This document shows, piece after piece, positions 42,414 through 50,710 of a stretch of 64,000 bases of DNA. Position 1 is the stretch's first letter; each line of letters begins with the position of its first letter. Under the pieces are notes generated by a model that saw only the letters and a program-made list of their open reading frames with translations, did no database searches and was not told where the DNA came from. This stretch comes from Longimicrobium sp. (GTDB lineage Bacteria; Gemmatimonadota; Gemmatimonadetes; Longimicrobiales; Longimicrobiaceae): NCBI RefSeq assembly GCF_036388275.1, contig NZ_DASVSF010000110.1, positions 216,543 to 280,542 of the forward strand. Reading direction: 5' to 3'. The translations under genes and the position numbers were made by a program.

Positions 42414-44771
42414 ATGAACATCTCCTATCGCTGGCTCCGGTCCATCGCCCCGGGGCTTCAGGGAACGCCGCAGGAAGTGGCCGAGCGCCTGGCCATGCTG
42501 GGCGCGCCCGTGGACGAGATCGTATACCTGGGTGCGGACATCGGCGACGTGGTGATCGCGCGCGTCGAAGAGGTTCGCCAGCACCCCAACGCCGACCGCC
42601 TGCGCCTGTGCACCGTCAACGCGGGCGGCTCCGAGCGGCTGCAGGTGGTGTGCGGCGCGCCCAACGTGGAGGCGGGCGGGCTGTATCCGTTTGCGCCCAT
42701 CGGCGCCACGCTGCCGGGCGGGCTGCAGATCAAGAAGGCCAAGCTGCGGGGCGAGGCGTCCGAGGGAATGCTCTGTTCCGCGCGCGAGCTGGGGCTGGGC
42801 CGCGACCACGCGGGGCTGATGACGCTGCACGACGAGTTCGCCCCGGGGACCGGCTTTCGCGACGCCCTGGAACTCGACGATCACCTCCTGGTGGTGGACG
42901 TGACGCCCAACCGGGGCGAGTTGCTTTCGCACCTGGGCGTGGCGCGCGAGCTGGCGCCCACGGGTGAGGACGGCGTGGAGCTTCCCGCTTTCCCGGAGCG
43001 CCGCGGGAGCTCCTTCGCCGTCCACGCCGGCCGCCGCGCGTGCGACGACCTTGGGCTGGACGTGGCGATCGAGGACGACGAGGGGTGCACGCGGTACATG
43101 GGCGCCATCGTCCGGGGCGTGCGCGTGGGGCCGTCTCCCGAGTGGCTGGCCACCCGCCTGCGCGCCATCGGGCAGCGGCCCATCAACAACGTGGTCGATG
43201 CCACCAACTACGTGCTGCACGAGCTGGGGCAGCCCGTACACGCCTTCGACGTGAACCTGCTGCGCGGCGGCCGCGTGGAGGTCCGCCCGGCCCGCGCGGG
43301 GGAGACGCTGACGACGCTGGACGGCGTGGAGCGCACGCTGGACTCCCAGGACGTGGTGATCGCCGACGGCGAGGGCGCCGTGGCCCTGGCCGGGGTGATG
43401 GGCGGCAGGGACAGCGAGGTAGGCGAGGGAACGACCGACCTGTTCATCGAGGTCGCCCTGTTCGATCCCCAGCGCGTCCGCCGTGCGGCGCGGCGCCAGG
43501 GGCTTTCGACCGACGCCTCGTACCGCTTCGAGCGTGGGGTGGACCCCGAGGGGCAGCCGGCCGCGCTCCGCCGCGTGGTGGAGCTGGTGCTGACCGTAGC
43601 CGGGGGCGAGGCCGTGGGCGCGGTGGACCTGGTGCCGCATCGCTACGAGCGGCGCGCCATCGGGCTGCGCGAGGAGCGCGTGCGCCAGGTGCTGGGCGTA
43701 GAGCTGGCGCCCGACGAGGTGCGCGACCTGCTGGAGCCCATCGGGTTCGAGGTGAACGTGCGCCCCCGGCCCATGCGCGTGCTGGTGCCCGGCTTTCGCC
43801 CCGACGTGGTGGAGGAGATCGACCTGATCGAGGAGCTGGCTCGCCGTCGCGGATACGGCAGCTTCCCGGAGGAGATCGCGCCGCACCGACCCAGCGTGGT
43901 GCCGGAGGACCCCAGCGTGGCGGTGGAGGCGCGCATCCGTTCGCTGTTCGTCCGCTGGGGCTTCCTGGAGGCGCGCACGGTGCCGTTCGCGCCCGAGTCC
44001 GCCGGGACCGTCGCCGTATTGAACTCGCTTTCGGCAGAGGAGTCGTTCCTGCGCGCGGCGCTGGTGCCCGGGCTGCTGCGCCGGGTGGAGCACAACCTTG
44101 CGCACGGTGTGCGGGACGTGCGGCTGTTCGAGATCGGCGCTGCTTTCCACGCGCCCATCGGTGGCGGGGCGGGGGAGGAGCGGCGCGTGGCCGCCGCCTT
44201 CACCGGGGCCAGCCGTCCGCCGCACTGGAGCGGCGCCGCGCCGGAGTGGGACCTGTGGGACGTGAAGGGGCTGCTGGAAGAGCTAGCGGGCGAGTACCCG
44301 GATGGTCGCGTGGATGCGGTCGACGGACGTCTCACGCTGTTCACCGGGGGTGACGAGATCGGCACGGCGCGGCAGGCGGAGGAGGGCGAGGTGGATGCGC
44401 CCGCCTGGGCCGGCCCCACGTTCGTGCTGGAGGTGCGGCTGCCGGCTGTGCCCGTGGAGCGCGGGAGCATCCAGTACCGCCCGCTCCCCGTGCATCCCGG
44501 CTCGGAGCGCGATCTGGCGCTTCTCGTCCCCACGGCGCTCGCGGCGGGCGAGGTGGGCCGGACCATCCACGAGTCGGCCGGCGAGCTGCTGGAGGACGTC
44601 TTTCCGTTCGACCTGTACGAGGGGAAGGGAATCGCGGAGGGGACGCGCAGCGTGGCGTTCCGCCTGCGGTTCCGCGCGGCGGACCGCACGCTGACGGACG
44701 CGGAGGTGGATTCCGCCGTGAGCCGCGTGCTGGCGGCGCTCGAGGAGCGGCATGGCGTCCGTCGACGCTGA
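42414..44771 (+). CDS. pheT: Phenylalanine-tRNA ligase beta subunit
   Basis: 785 residues, full length. N-terminal tRNA-binding EMAP-like domain (residues about 40-150, VEEVRQHPNADRLRLCTVN), the B3/4 editing region with RPINNVVDATNYVLHELGQPVHAFD, B5 domain, catalytic-like core and a C-terminal anticodon-binding FDX-ACB domain (near 690-785, HPGSERDLALLVP). It is 12 bp after pheS. A small coiled-coil gene starts inside its last 20 bases. Confidence 0.95.
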   Translation: MNISYRWLRSIAPGLQGTPQEVAERLAMLGAPVDEIVYLGADIGDVVIARVEEVRQHPNADRLRLCTVNAGGSERLQVVCGAPNVEAGGLYPFAPIGATLPGGLQIKKAKLRGEASEGMLCSARELGLGRDHAGLMTLHDEFAPGTGFRDALELDDHLLVVDVTPNRGELLSHLGVARELAPTGEDGVELPAFPERRGSSFAVHAGRRACDDLGLDVAIEDDEGCTRYMGAIVRGVRVGPSPEWLATRLRAIGQRPINNVVDATNYVLHELGQPVHAFDVNLLRGGRVEVRPARAGETLTTLDGVERTLDSQDVVIADGEGAVALAGVMGGRDSEVGEGTTDLFIEVALFDPQRVRRAARRQGLSTDASYRFERGVDPEGQPAALRRVVELVLTVAGGEAVGAVDLVPHRYERRAIGLREERVRQVLGVELAPDEVRDLLEPIGFEVNVRPRPMRVLVPGFRPDVVEEIDLIEELARRRGYGSFPEEIAPHRPSVVPEDPSVAVEARIRSLFVRWGFLEARTVPFAPESAGTVAVLNSLSAEESFLRAALVPGLLRRVEHNLAHGVRDVRLFEIGAAFHAPIGGGAGEERRVAAAFTGASRPPHWSGAAPEWDLWDVKGLLEELAGEYPDGRVDAVDGRLTLFTGGDEIGTARQAEEGEVDAPAWAGPTFVLEVRLPAVPVERGSIQYRPLPVHPGSERDLALLVPTALAAGEVGRTIHESAGELLEDVFPFDLYEGKGIAEGTRSVAFRLRFRAADRTLTDAEVDSAVSRVLAALEERHGVRRR

Positions 44772-45093
44772 TCACCCCGTGATGACGTCCGCCGGGCCGG
44801 CCGCCCCCGCCGAGGTGGCGGGCTGGGACCGGCTGGAGCGCGCAGCCCGCGCCGCCGCCATCGCGTTGGACGAGTGGCGGCGGCGCGCGCAGGAGGCCGA
44901 GCAGGAGGTACAGCGGCTGCGAGGCGAGCTGCAGGACCTGACCTCTATGGGTTCGCTGCCGTCCATCGAGTCCGGCGACGAGCTGCGCCGGCTGCGGGCC
45001 GAGAACGCGGTGCTCACCAGCCGCGCCGCCGAGGCGCGGCAGCGCATCACGGGGCTGCTGGCGCGTCTGGCCATTTTGGAGAACCGCAAGTGA
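44752..45093 (+). CDS. Small coiled-coil protein, possibly ZapB-like
   Basis: 113 residues. After a flexible N-terminus of about 30 residues, nearly everything is a heptad-like coiled coil (WRRRAQEAEQEVQRLRGELQDL and LRRLRAENAVLTSRAAEARQRITGLLARL). ATG 44752 has GAGGAG 5 nt upstream and overlaps pheT by 20 bases; ATG 44782 is the alternative. Its stop overlaps the zapA GTG (GTGA). In E. coli ZapB is a small coiled coil partner of ZapA at the division ring; the ZapB idea rests on adjacency and shape, not on sequence identity. Confidence 0.65.
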   Translation: MASVDADHPVMTSAGPAAPAEVAGWDRLERAARAAAIALDEWRRRAQEAEQEVQRLRGELQDLTSMGSLPSIESGDELRRLRAENAVLTSRAAEARQRITGLLARLAILENRK

Positions 45094-45413
45094 GCCCCCG
45101 CAAGCCACAGCCGTCGCGCCACACCGTTACGGTGGAGATCGCGGGCGAAAAGCACGTCCTGCGCTCCGACGTGCCGCCGGAGTACACCCGCGCCGTAGCG
45201 GAGCACCTGGACCAGATGATCCGGGCGCTGCCGTCCTATCCCACGCTGGAGCCGTTCCGCGCGGCGACGCTGGCGGCGCTTTCCATCACCGACGAGTTGT
45301 TCAAGGCCCGGGAAGAGATCGCCCGGCTGCGCGAGCTGATCGAGCGGGGGACCGGAGAGGTCGCGGAGCTGCTGGAGGAGGCCGTCAGCGGCACGGGCGA
45401 GCCGCGGGACTGA
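45090..45413 (+). CDS. zapA: Cell division protein ZapA
   Basis: 107 residues from GTG 45090. TVTVEIAGEKHVLRSDVPPEYTRAVAEHLDQMI is the conserved ZapA N-terminal domain, followed by LAALSITDELFKAREE and a C-terminal coiled coil. ZapA crosslinks FtsZ filaments at midcell. Translationally coupled to the preceding small coiled-coil gene, both at the end of the pheST run. A strong terminator follows. Confidence 0.87.
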   Translation: MSPRKPQPSRHTVTVEIAGEKHVLRSDVPPEYTRAVAEHLDQMIRALPSYPTLEPFRAATLAALSITDELFKAREEIARLRELIERGTGEVAELLEEAVSGTGEPRD

Positions 45414-45463
45414 TCACGCCGCAAGTCGGACGAGGGATCACGCGGAGGCGCGGAGAAACAGAT

Positions 45464-45506
45464 GAGCCGCGGAGGGGGATCGGTACCCTCCGCGGCTCTT
45501 CTCTTT
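45464..45506 (+). terminator. Intrinsic terminator after zapA
   Basis: GAGCCGCGGAGGG / CCCTCCGCGGCTC, 13-bp stem with a 9-nt loop, then TTCTCTTTTCC. About 50 bp after the zapA stop. It also faces the end of the convergent lipoprotein gene. Confidence 0.85.
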
Positions 45507-45572
45507 TCCTTCGCGGCTCCGCGTGGAATCAGCGAGGCCGGAGTCCGACTGCGGGCCGGGCCCGAAGTGCGA

Positions 45573-45932
45573 TCAACGAAGCGCCACCCGCAGGTGTCCC
45601 CACTTCCCCTGCGTCCACCAGTGCACGACGATCTGGCTCGCGCGGGGGTGGTATCCGTCGATTTCGGAATAGGGGATGCTCACCTCGCTGCCCGGCTGCA
45701 CCGCCGGCCACTCGGTGGCGGTGGGGTTCAGGTCTACGCGATGGCTCGTCTCTTCCTCGATGGCCACGTAGTGAACGGGGTGCGGCGATTCGTTTCGCAG
45801 GACGAGTGCGCTGCGCCCCGCAGTGGCGGAGAAGCCCTCTTCCGTGCGGTTCATGTTGGGCGTCAGCGGGCACCCGCAGACGCAACCCGACAGGGCGGCG
45901 CCCAGGAGCAATACGATCGCAATCCGAAGCAT
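45573..45932 (-). CDS. Small lipoprotein
   Basis: 119 residues from ATG 45932, chosen because it starts a clean signal peptide; 14 extra upstream residues in the open frame are polar. Lipobox LSGC places the lipidated Cys at 17, and two more cysteines follow at once (CVCGC). The rest reads as a small beta-sandwich (SALVLRNESPHPVHYVAIEEE, then GSEVSIPYSEIDGY, then VVHWWTQGKWGHLRV). No family recognised. It likely resides in a cell-envelope membrane. Confidence 0.7.
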   Translation of the reverse strand: MLRIAIVLLLGAALSGCVCGCPLTPNMNRTEEGFSATAGRSALVLRNESPHPVHYVAIEEETSHRVDLNPTATEWPAVQPGSEVSIPYSEIDGYHPRASQIVVHWWTQGKWGHLRVALR

Positions 45933-46025
45933 GGCAGGTGTCCTTTCGTCCGCGTCGGTGGTCTGCTGCGACAACGATCGAACCCGCCAATGAGTGACGG
46001 GCTAGCCACGCGGCGTGCAGCGGGC

Positions 46026-46994
46026 TCAGGCCAGGCGCAGGACGGCGGCGTGGATGCCCTGGACCACCATGGCCATCCGCGCGTAGTCCAGCGTGTCGGC
46101 CGTGTCGCGTGCGGTATGGTAGTGGGGATTTCGATAGAACGCCGTGTCCGTGATCATCACCGCCGCGTAGCCCTCGTCCCAGTAGCTGGCGTGGTCGGAA
46201 AAGTCCACGCCGGGAACCCACCGCGGCGCGTTGATGGAGTGCACCGGCAGCGGCGACGCCTTCCGCATCGCGCGCTTCACCCGCCGCACGGCCGACGCCT
46301 GCCCGAGCTTTCCGATCACGGTGATGAAGTTGCCCCGTGAGGGATAGAACGCCTTGAGGACGGCCAGGGGAAACTGCTGGCTTCCCTCCGCGTCGGTGAA
46401 GTAGCCGATCATCTCCAGCGACATCATCAGCCGCACTTTCACGCCCTGCGCCCGCAGGGACTTGGCGTGCACGGCGCTTCCCATGTGCCCCGTGCGGAAG
46501 AACGGCGGCTCCTCCAGCGGAAACGCCACCAGGTCCACCCGCGTCCGCAGCGATGCGGTGGACAGGAGCCGCGCCAGCTCCAGGAGCCCCGCGACGCCGC
46601 TGGCGTTGTCGTCGGCCGCGGGGTAGGGGCCCGCCGCATCGTAGTGGGCGCCCACCACGATCCGCTCGCCCTCGTCCGGCCCGAACGACGCCACCACGTT
46701 GCGGTACGTGGTGCCGCGCACGTCGAAGTCCTGCAGGGACACCCGTCCGCCGGCACGCTCCAGTTCGTCACGGATGTAGGCCGCGGCGCGGTTCAGGTTC
46801 TGGGGATGCGTGTAGTCGCGCGGAACGAACTCTTCCGAGAGCGCACGCACATGGGCTTCCAGCCGCTCGGCCGAGACCGCCGGGGCCGCGCTCATCGCCC
46901 GCCCTCCACCCATCGGCTGCACGACGTAGCAGGTGCCCGCCAGGGCGGCGGACGCCGGGAGTGCGACCGCGATGAACAGGCTCCTCGCACGCAT
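46026..46994 (-). CDS. M28-family zinc peptidase (exported)
   Basis: 322 residues from ATG 46994, with a signal-anchor segment (ARSLFIAVALPASAALAGTC). The metal core is VVGAHYDAAGPYPAADDNASGVAGLLELA near 128-156 (His and bridging Asp), the FPLEEPPFF glutamate pair and SLEMIGYF near 205, and a C-terminal histidine stretch DFSDHASYW and NPHYHTARDTADTL, the full M28 ligand set. An aminopeptidase-type enzyme acting outside the cytoplasm; substrate unknown. Divergent from the SpoIID-like gene. Confidence 0.87.
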   Translation of the reverse strand: MRARSLFIAVALPASAALAGTCYVVQPMGGGRAMSAAPAVSAERLEAHVRALSEEFVPRDYTHPQNLNRAAAYIRDELERAGGRVSLQDFDVRGTTYRNVVASFGPDEGERIVVGAHYDAAGPYPAADDNASGVAGLLELARLLSTASLRTRVDLVAFPLEEPPFFRTGHMGSAVHAKSLRAQGVKVRLMMSLEMIGYFTDAEGSQQFPLAVLKAFYPSRGNFITVIGKLGQASAVRRVKRAMRKASPLPVHSINAPRWVPGVDFSDHASYWDEGYAAVMITDTAFYRNPHYHTARDTADTLDYARMAMVVQGIHAAVLRLA

Positions 46995-47255
46995 TCCATC
47001 CCACGACAGGGTTGCCGATGATCCATGTAGTCTGAAGCAGGGCAAGCTCTGCTCCCACGGTCCAGCAGCCCGGGCGAACGTTCACGGCGTGGCGGGAGGT
47101 GCATGTTTTCTGCGGAAGCCGTATGATACAGCTCCGAGCGAGATCATCCCCCGGGACCGGTGCGCCCCCCTGGCGTGCCGTGCGCTACCTTTGCGCCGCA
47201 GCGTTCCCGGATCCTGAGGTTCGCCGCGGTCCCATCCACCCACCCCGAGGTGCAC

Positions 47256-48926
47256 ATGCACGCACGACAGTTCCGCTTCGCCCTGCTGGCCCTTCTTTCG
47301 GCCGCGGCGGGGTGCGCGGACGACCTGCCCACCCACCCCGACATCGCCGCGCCGGCGGGCGTGTCGCGGAACGCGCTGGAGCCGTACGCCGGAAAGATCC
47401 GCGTGGGCATCATCCCCGCCGCCACGTCGGTGAAGATCGGGGCCACGGTGGCGTACGACGTCCGTGAGAAGGGGACGAACGCATACCTCGTCTCCGGGCT
47501 GGCGGGCGAGCAGGCGACGGTGACGTGGAACCAGTCGGTCGGCGTCGCTACCAACAACCGGCGGCTGCAGGTGGTGTGCACCACCACGGCGGCGGACCGT
47601 GACCAGCGCGTGACGGCGGGAACCGCGGCGGGCTTTCCCTCCGCGTGGGAATACGTGTCCACGGCCAGCTGCTGGCGCGTGTACATCGGCGAGCGGCCGC
47701 TGCCCATGGACACCACGGCCGAGCGCATCTACAAGCAGAACGTGATCAACGCCGGCCTGGCGACCACGTCCGCGCTGTGGAAGACGGTGAACACCACGGT
47801 CTACGAGCCGCGCTACGTGACCACCAAGACGTCGGGAACGGCCGCCAGCTCGCGCGCACAGCCGCGCATCACCGTGGCATCCACCGCGCGCGTGACCATC
47901 GGCACGGCGCAGTACCGCGGGATCGCGGAGGTGATGAAGAACGCCGCGGGGACGCTGGCGGGCATCAACGAGGTAGGGATGGAGGAGTACCTCTACGGCG
48001 TGGTTCCGCGCGAGCTTGGGCCTTCGGTGTACCCGGAGATCGAGGCGCAGAAGGCGCAGGCCGTGGCGGCTCGCACCTACGCGCATTCCAGCCTTGGCAA
48101 GCACTGGAATAACGGCTACGACGTGCTGGCCACCGTGCAGGACCAGGTGTACGGCGGATCGGCGGCGGAGCATTCCATCAGCACCAGCGCCATCAATGCG
48201 ACGGCCGGCATCGTCGCCACGTACAACGGCGCCATGATCAGCGCCCTGTTCTACGCCACCAGCGGCGGCAAGACGAGCAACGTGGAAGACGTGTTCAGCA
48301 CCACCGCGTCCTACCTGCGCACGGTGTGGGACGCGCCGCCCGGCCAGGAGCTGCCGTCCGTCTCGGCGCTGCTCACCGACCTGCGGACGCCTACGTGGAC
48401 CGGGGCGTACGGCGGCTTCCACAGCTACCACCGGTGGAACTACAGCTGGACGATGGCGCAGATGAGCTGCGTGGTAGGCGATTTCGCCAACAAGCCCGTG
48501 GGCAATGTGACGGGGATCAACATCCTGGCGCGCTCCAGCGCCAGCGGGCGGGTGACGCAGATCCAGTTCGTGACGGACCAGGGCACCTTCACCGAGACGG
48601 GGACGGCCATCCGCTCCGCGATGCCGTACATCAACAGCTCCGGCGTGCCCACGATGCTTCCGAGCACGCTGTTCGTGATCGAGCGGGTGACCAACTCGTC
48701 GGGCGCGCTCACCGGCTACCGCGCGTACGGCGGCGGCAACGGCCACGGCGCGGGGCTGGCGCAGACGGGCGCCGTAGGCATGGCGCGCGCGGGCCACACG
48801 TACGACCAGATCCTCAAGAAGTACTACACGGGGATCGCGCTGGAAACGAAGGTCGGCACGCGCCGCGACGGTACCTCGCCCACGAGCACCACCACCACCG
48901 ACCCGTACGACTGCACGTCGGCGTGA
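47256..48926 (+). CDS. SpoIID/LytB-domain lipoprotein
   Basis: 556 residues from ATG 47256 (GAGGTG upstream). Lipobox SAAAGC places the lipidated Cys at 20. Residues about 255-480 carry the SpoIID signature: VGMEEYLYGVVPREL, AQKAQAVAARTYA, LFYATSGGKT and the C-terminal GHGAGLAQTGAVGMARAG. SpoIID is a lytic transglycosylase on denuded glycan strands in sporulating Firmicutes; here a peptidoglycan-remodelling role in cell division or envelope maintenance is more likely. The N-terminal domain of about 200 residues is not recognised. Confidence 0.88.
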   Translation: MHARQFRFALLALLSAAAGCADDLPTHPDIAAPAGVSRNALEPYAGKIRVGIIPAATSVKIGATVAYDVREKGTNAYLVSGLAGEQATVTWNQSVGVATNNRRLQVVCTTTAADRDQRVTAGTAAGFPSAWEYVSTASCWRVYIGERPLPMDTTAERIYKQNVINAGLATTSALWKTVNTTVYEPRYVTTKTSGTAASSRAQPRITVASTARVTIGTAQYRGIAEVMKNAAGTLAGINEVGMEEYLYGVVPRELGPSVYPEIEAQKAQAVAARTYAHSSLGKHWNNGYDVLATVQDQVYGGSAAEHSISTSAINATAGIVATYNGAMISALFYATSGGKTSNVEDVFSTTASYLRTVWDAPPGQELPSVSALLTDLRTPTWTGAYGGFHSYHRWNYSWTMAQMSCVVGDFANKPVGNVTGINILARSSASGRVTQIQFVTDQGTFTETGTAIRSAMPYINSSGVPTMLPSTLFVIERVTNSSGALTGYRAYGGGNGHGAGLAQTGAVGMARAGHTYDQILKKYYTGIALETKVGTRRDGTSPTSTTTTDPYDCTSA

Positions 48927-48987
48927 GCCATCGGCGGTCTCATGCGGAGGTGCGGAGGTCCCGGAGAACTGCAGGAGAGTGGAAACA

Positions 48988-49019
48988 CGACAGCCGGGGG
49001 AGCGATCCCCCGGCTGTCG
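48988..49019 (+). terminator. Hairpin between the convergent SpoIID-like and esterase genes
   Basis: CGACAGCCGGGGG / CCCCCGGCTGTCG, perfect 13-bp stem with a 6-nt loop. No T-tract on either side, so it may serve both directions. 25 bp from the esterase stop. Confidence 0.75.
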
Positions 49020-49043
49020 CGCGTTTGGAACGGCTGATCGGCC

Positions 49044-49763
49044 TTACGAGGTGAGCCGGAGGTGGCGCTTCAGCCAGCGCAGCGTCTCTACCATCGCTTG
49101 GGTCCAGTGCTGCTCGGACATCAGGTGAACGGCGCCCGCGAGTTCCACGTAGCTGTGCACCGGCTCCGGGTCCAATGCGGCGAGCCGACGGTGAAGCTCG
49201 CGGGCGGCGGCGGGTGGCACGTTTTTGTCTCGTTCCGCCGTGATGGACAGCAGCGCGGGGTGCCGGAACCCGTCCAAATGCCGATGCGGGCTGTCCCCCT
49301 CCGGCCACTCCGGTGAGCCGAGGATGGCGACGGCGGCGCGGATGGAGGGCTCCACCAGCACCGCCCGATAGACGACGTACCCGCCCATCGATACGCCCAC
49401 GATGCCGACCCGCTCCGCGTCCGCCAGGCCTTCATCCGCCAGCGCGCGCACGATCGACGGGACCTCGTCCGCCGTCTGCGCGGCGAGGCCGATCATGGTG
49501 CGCAACGCTTCTTCGTGTGGCGCGGCTTGGCGGGCATCCAGGTCGGGCAGGCGGCGGGCGCCGTGGCCCGCCGCGTCCACGCCCACCGCCAGGAACCCGG
49601 CCCGCGCCAGCTGCTCCAGTTCCTTCCGGTGCACCTCCTTGTCCACGCCGAACCCGTGGAACCAGAGCACCATCGGGTGCGGCGCATCTCCTGTCGATGG
49701 CAACGCGAGCAGGAGAGGAACGCCGCCGATGGTCCGCGATGCAAAGGCGATGGCGCGGTCCAT
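49044..49763 (-). CDS. Alpha/beta-hydrolase esterase (dienelactone hydrolase-like)
   Basis: 239 residues. Oxyanion region WFHGFGVDKE near 35-44, nucleophile elbow GVSMGG near 123-128 (Ser125 region), an acid in AERDKNVPP and a C-terminal AVHLMSEQHW histidine complete the triad. Cytosolic. Its ATG shares a base with the stop of the upstream zinc-ribbon gene (TGATG), so the two are coupled. Substrate not predictable. Confidence 0.85.
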   Translation of the reverse strand: MDRAIAFASRTIGGVPLLLALPSTGDAPHPMVLWFHGFGVDKEVHRKELEQLARAGFLAVGVDAAGHGARRLPDLDARQAAPHEEALRTMIGLAAQTADEVPSIVRALADEGLADAERVGIVGVSMGGYVVYRAVLVEPSIRAAVAILGSPEWPEGDSPHRHLDGFRHPALLSITAERDKNVPPAAARELHRRLAALDPEPVHSYVELAGAVHLMSEQHWTQAMVETLRWLKRHLRLTS

Positions 49764-50080
49764 CAATCGAAGTCGAAGATCTCGCCCAGGAAGCCGCCGC
49801 GCTTTTTCTTATGGCCGTATCCGCCGTGGTAGTCCTTGTCGTACTTCTTGTGCTGGCCGTATCCGGGCTGCTGGCCGTAGCCTGGCTGCTGCGGCGGGTA
49901 CCCGGTCCGCGGCGGCTCAGGTGACGCCGCGGCGGGGGCCTGCGTGGCGGAGCGCTCGATGATCTTGTCGAGCTCGCCGCGGTCCAGCCACACGCCTCGG
50001 CACTGCGGGCAGTAGTCGATCTCGATTCCCTGGCGTTCCGACATCACCAGGTCGGGCTGCAGGCATACGGGACACTTCAT
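49763..50080 (-). CDS. TFIIB-type zinc-ribbon protein with Tyr/Gly/Gln-rich tail
   Basis: 105 residues. Cys3, Cys6, Cys24 and Cys27 form the ribbon (MKCPVC...YCPQCRGVWLDRGEL), the common zf-TFIIB pattern of small bacterial proteins, followed by a short helix. The tail is low-complexity (GYPPQQPGYGQQPGYGQHKK) and ends in a basic-aromatic stretch. DNA or protein binding is the usual guess; not known. GAGGTGAAAG Shine-Dalgarno upstream. Upstream partner of the esterase. Confidence 0.87.
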   Translation of the reverse strand: MKCPVCLQPDLVMSERQGIEIDYCPQCRGVWLDRGELDKIIERSATQAPAAASPEPPRTGYPPQQPGYGQQPGYGQHKKYDKDYHGGYGHKKKRGGFLGEIFDFD

Positions 50081-50129
50081 CTTTCACCTCGAGTATGGGT
50101 TGAACGCAGGTGCTCCATCCGGCCGATGG

Positions 50130-50588
50130 CTATGCGCGAGTGTAGACCGATTCGACGGCCAGGTCTTCCTTTCCCTCGGGCCACACGTTGTAGTGCGTGA
50201 TGCGCAGCGTGTCCTCGCCCGGAGCGACGTCGATGCGCCATCCCCAGTCCGGCCCGGGAGGCGCGGCGTACGAGCCGCGGACGGTGAGCGTGGAGTCCGC
50301 GCCGGGCGTTCCGGTGAACGCCATCGCCCCGTATCCCACGTGCCAGGTGTCGATCAGGTGCCCCGAAAGCGTGTTGGCCTTGGGATCGAAACCCACGAGC
50401 AGCGAGCCTTCCTGCGGCTTGCCCTGGTACGCCCACGTGTAGTCCATCCTCACGAAGCGCCCGCCCAGCACCGGCGTAACGGTGAGGGTGGACGCCGACT
50501 CTTCGGCGACGTTGTTCATGGGGTCCTGCAGCGTGCTGGGGCCGCTCCACGTTCCTGCGCAGGCGGCGAGCGCTTCGATCGGGTTCAT
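50130..50588 (-). CDS. DUF1579 family protein
   Basis: 152 residues. Begins NPIEALAACAGTWSGPSTL with the conserved G-x-W-x-G, then VLGGRFVRMDYTWAYQGKPQEGSLLVGFD and LSGHLIDTWHVG, matching DUF1579 beta-barrel proteins of unknown function. The first residues are the strand that starts the barrel, so the ATG is well placed. It precedes the zinc-ribbon gene by 49 bp on the same strand. Confidence 0.82.
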   Translation of the reverse strand: MNPIEALAACAGTWSGPSTLQDPMNNVAEESASTLTVTPVLGGRFVRMDYTWAYQGKPQEGSLLVGFDPKANTLSGHLIDTWHVGYGAMAFTGTPGADSTLTVRGSYAAPPGPDWGWRIDVAPGEDTLRITHYNVWPEGKEDLAVESVYTRA

Positions 50589-50616
50589 GGGAGTGCGTGA
50601 GTGCGTGAGTGCGAAA
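50589..50616. repeat. Short GTGCGTGA-type tandem array
   Basis: GAGTGCGTGA units repeated about three times directly upstream of the DUF1579 ATG, closely resembling the array at 26455-26497. A small CCGAAGC/GCTTCGG hairpin (50620-50637, loop GAGA) lies next to it, beyond the aminotransferase stop. Confidence 0.7.
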
Positions 50617-50710
50617 GTGCCGAAGCGAGAGCTTCGGTGGTCTCTCCGTTCCTCTCTCTGCGGCTCTGCGCCTCTGCGTGAGGCCCTGCGGCGTCCGGGA
50701 ATATGCTACG

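Noticed and set aside
45414..45572. Possible 6S RNA downstream of zapA, as in E. coli
   Set aside because: The region is explained by a terminator hairpin and shows no 6S-like large bulged duplex of about 180 nt.
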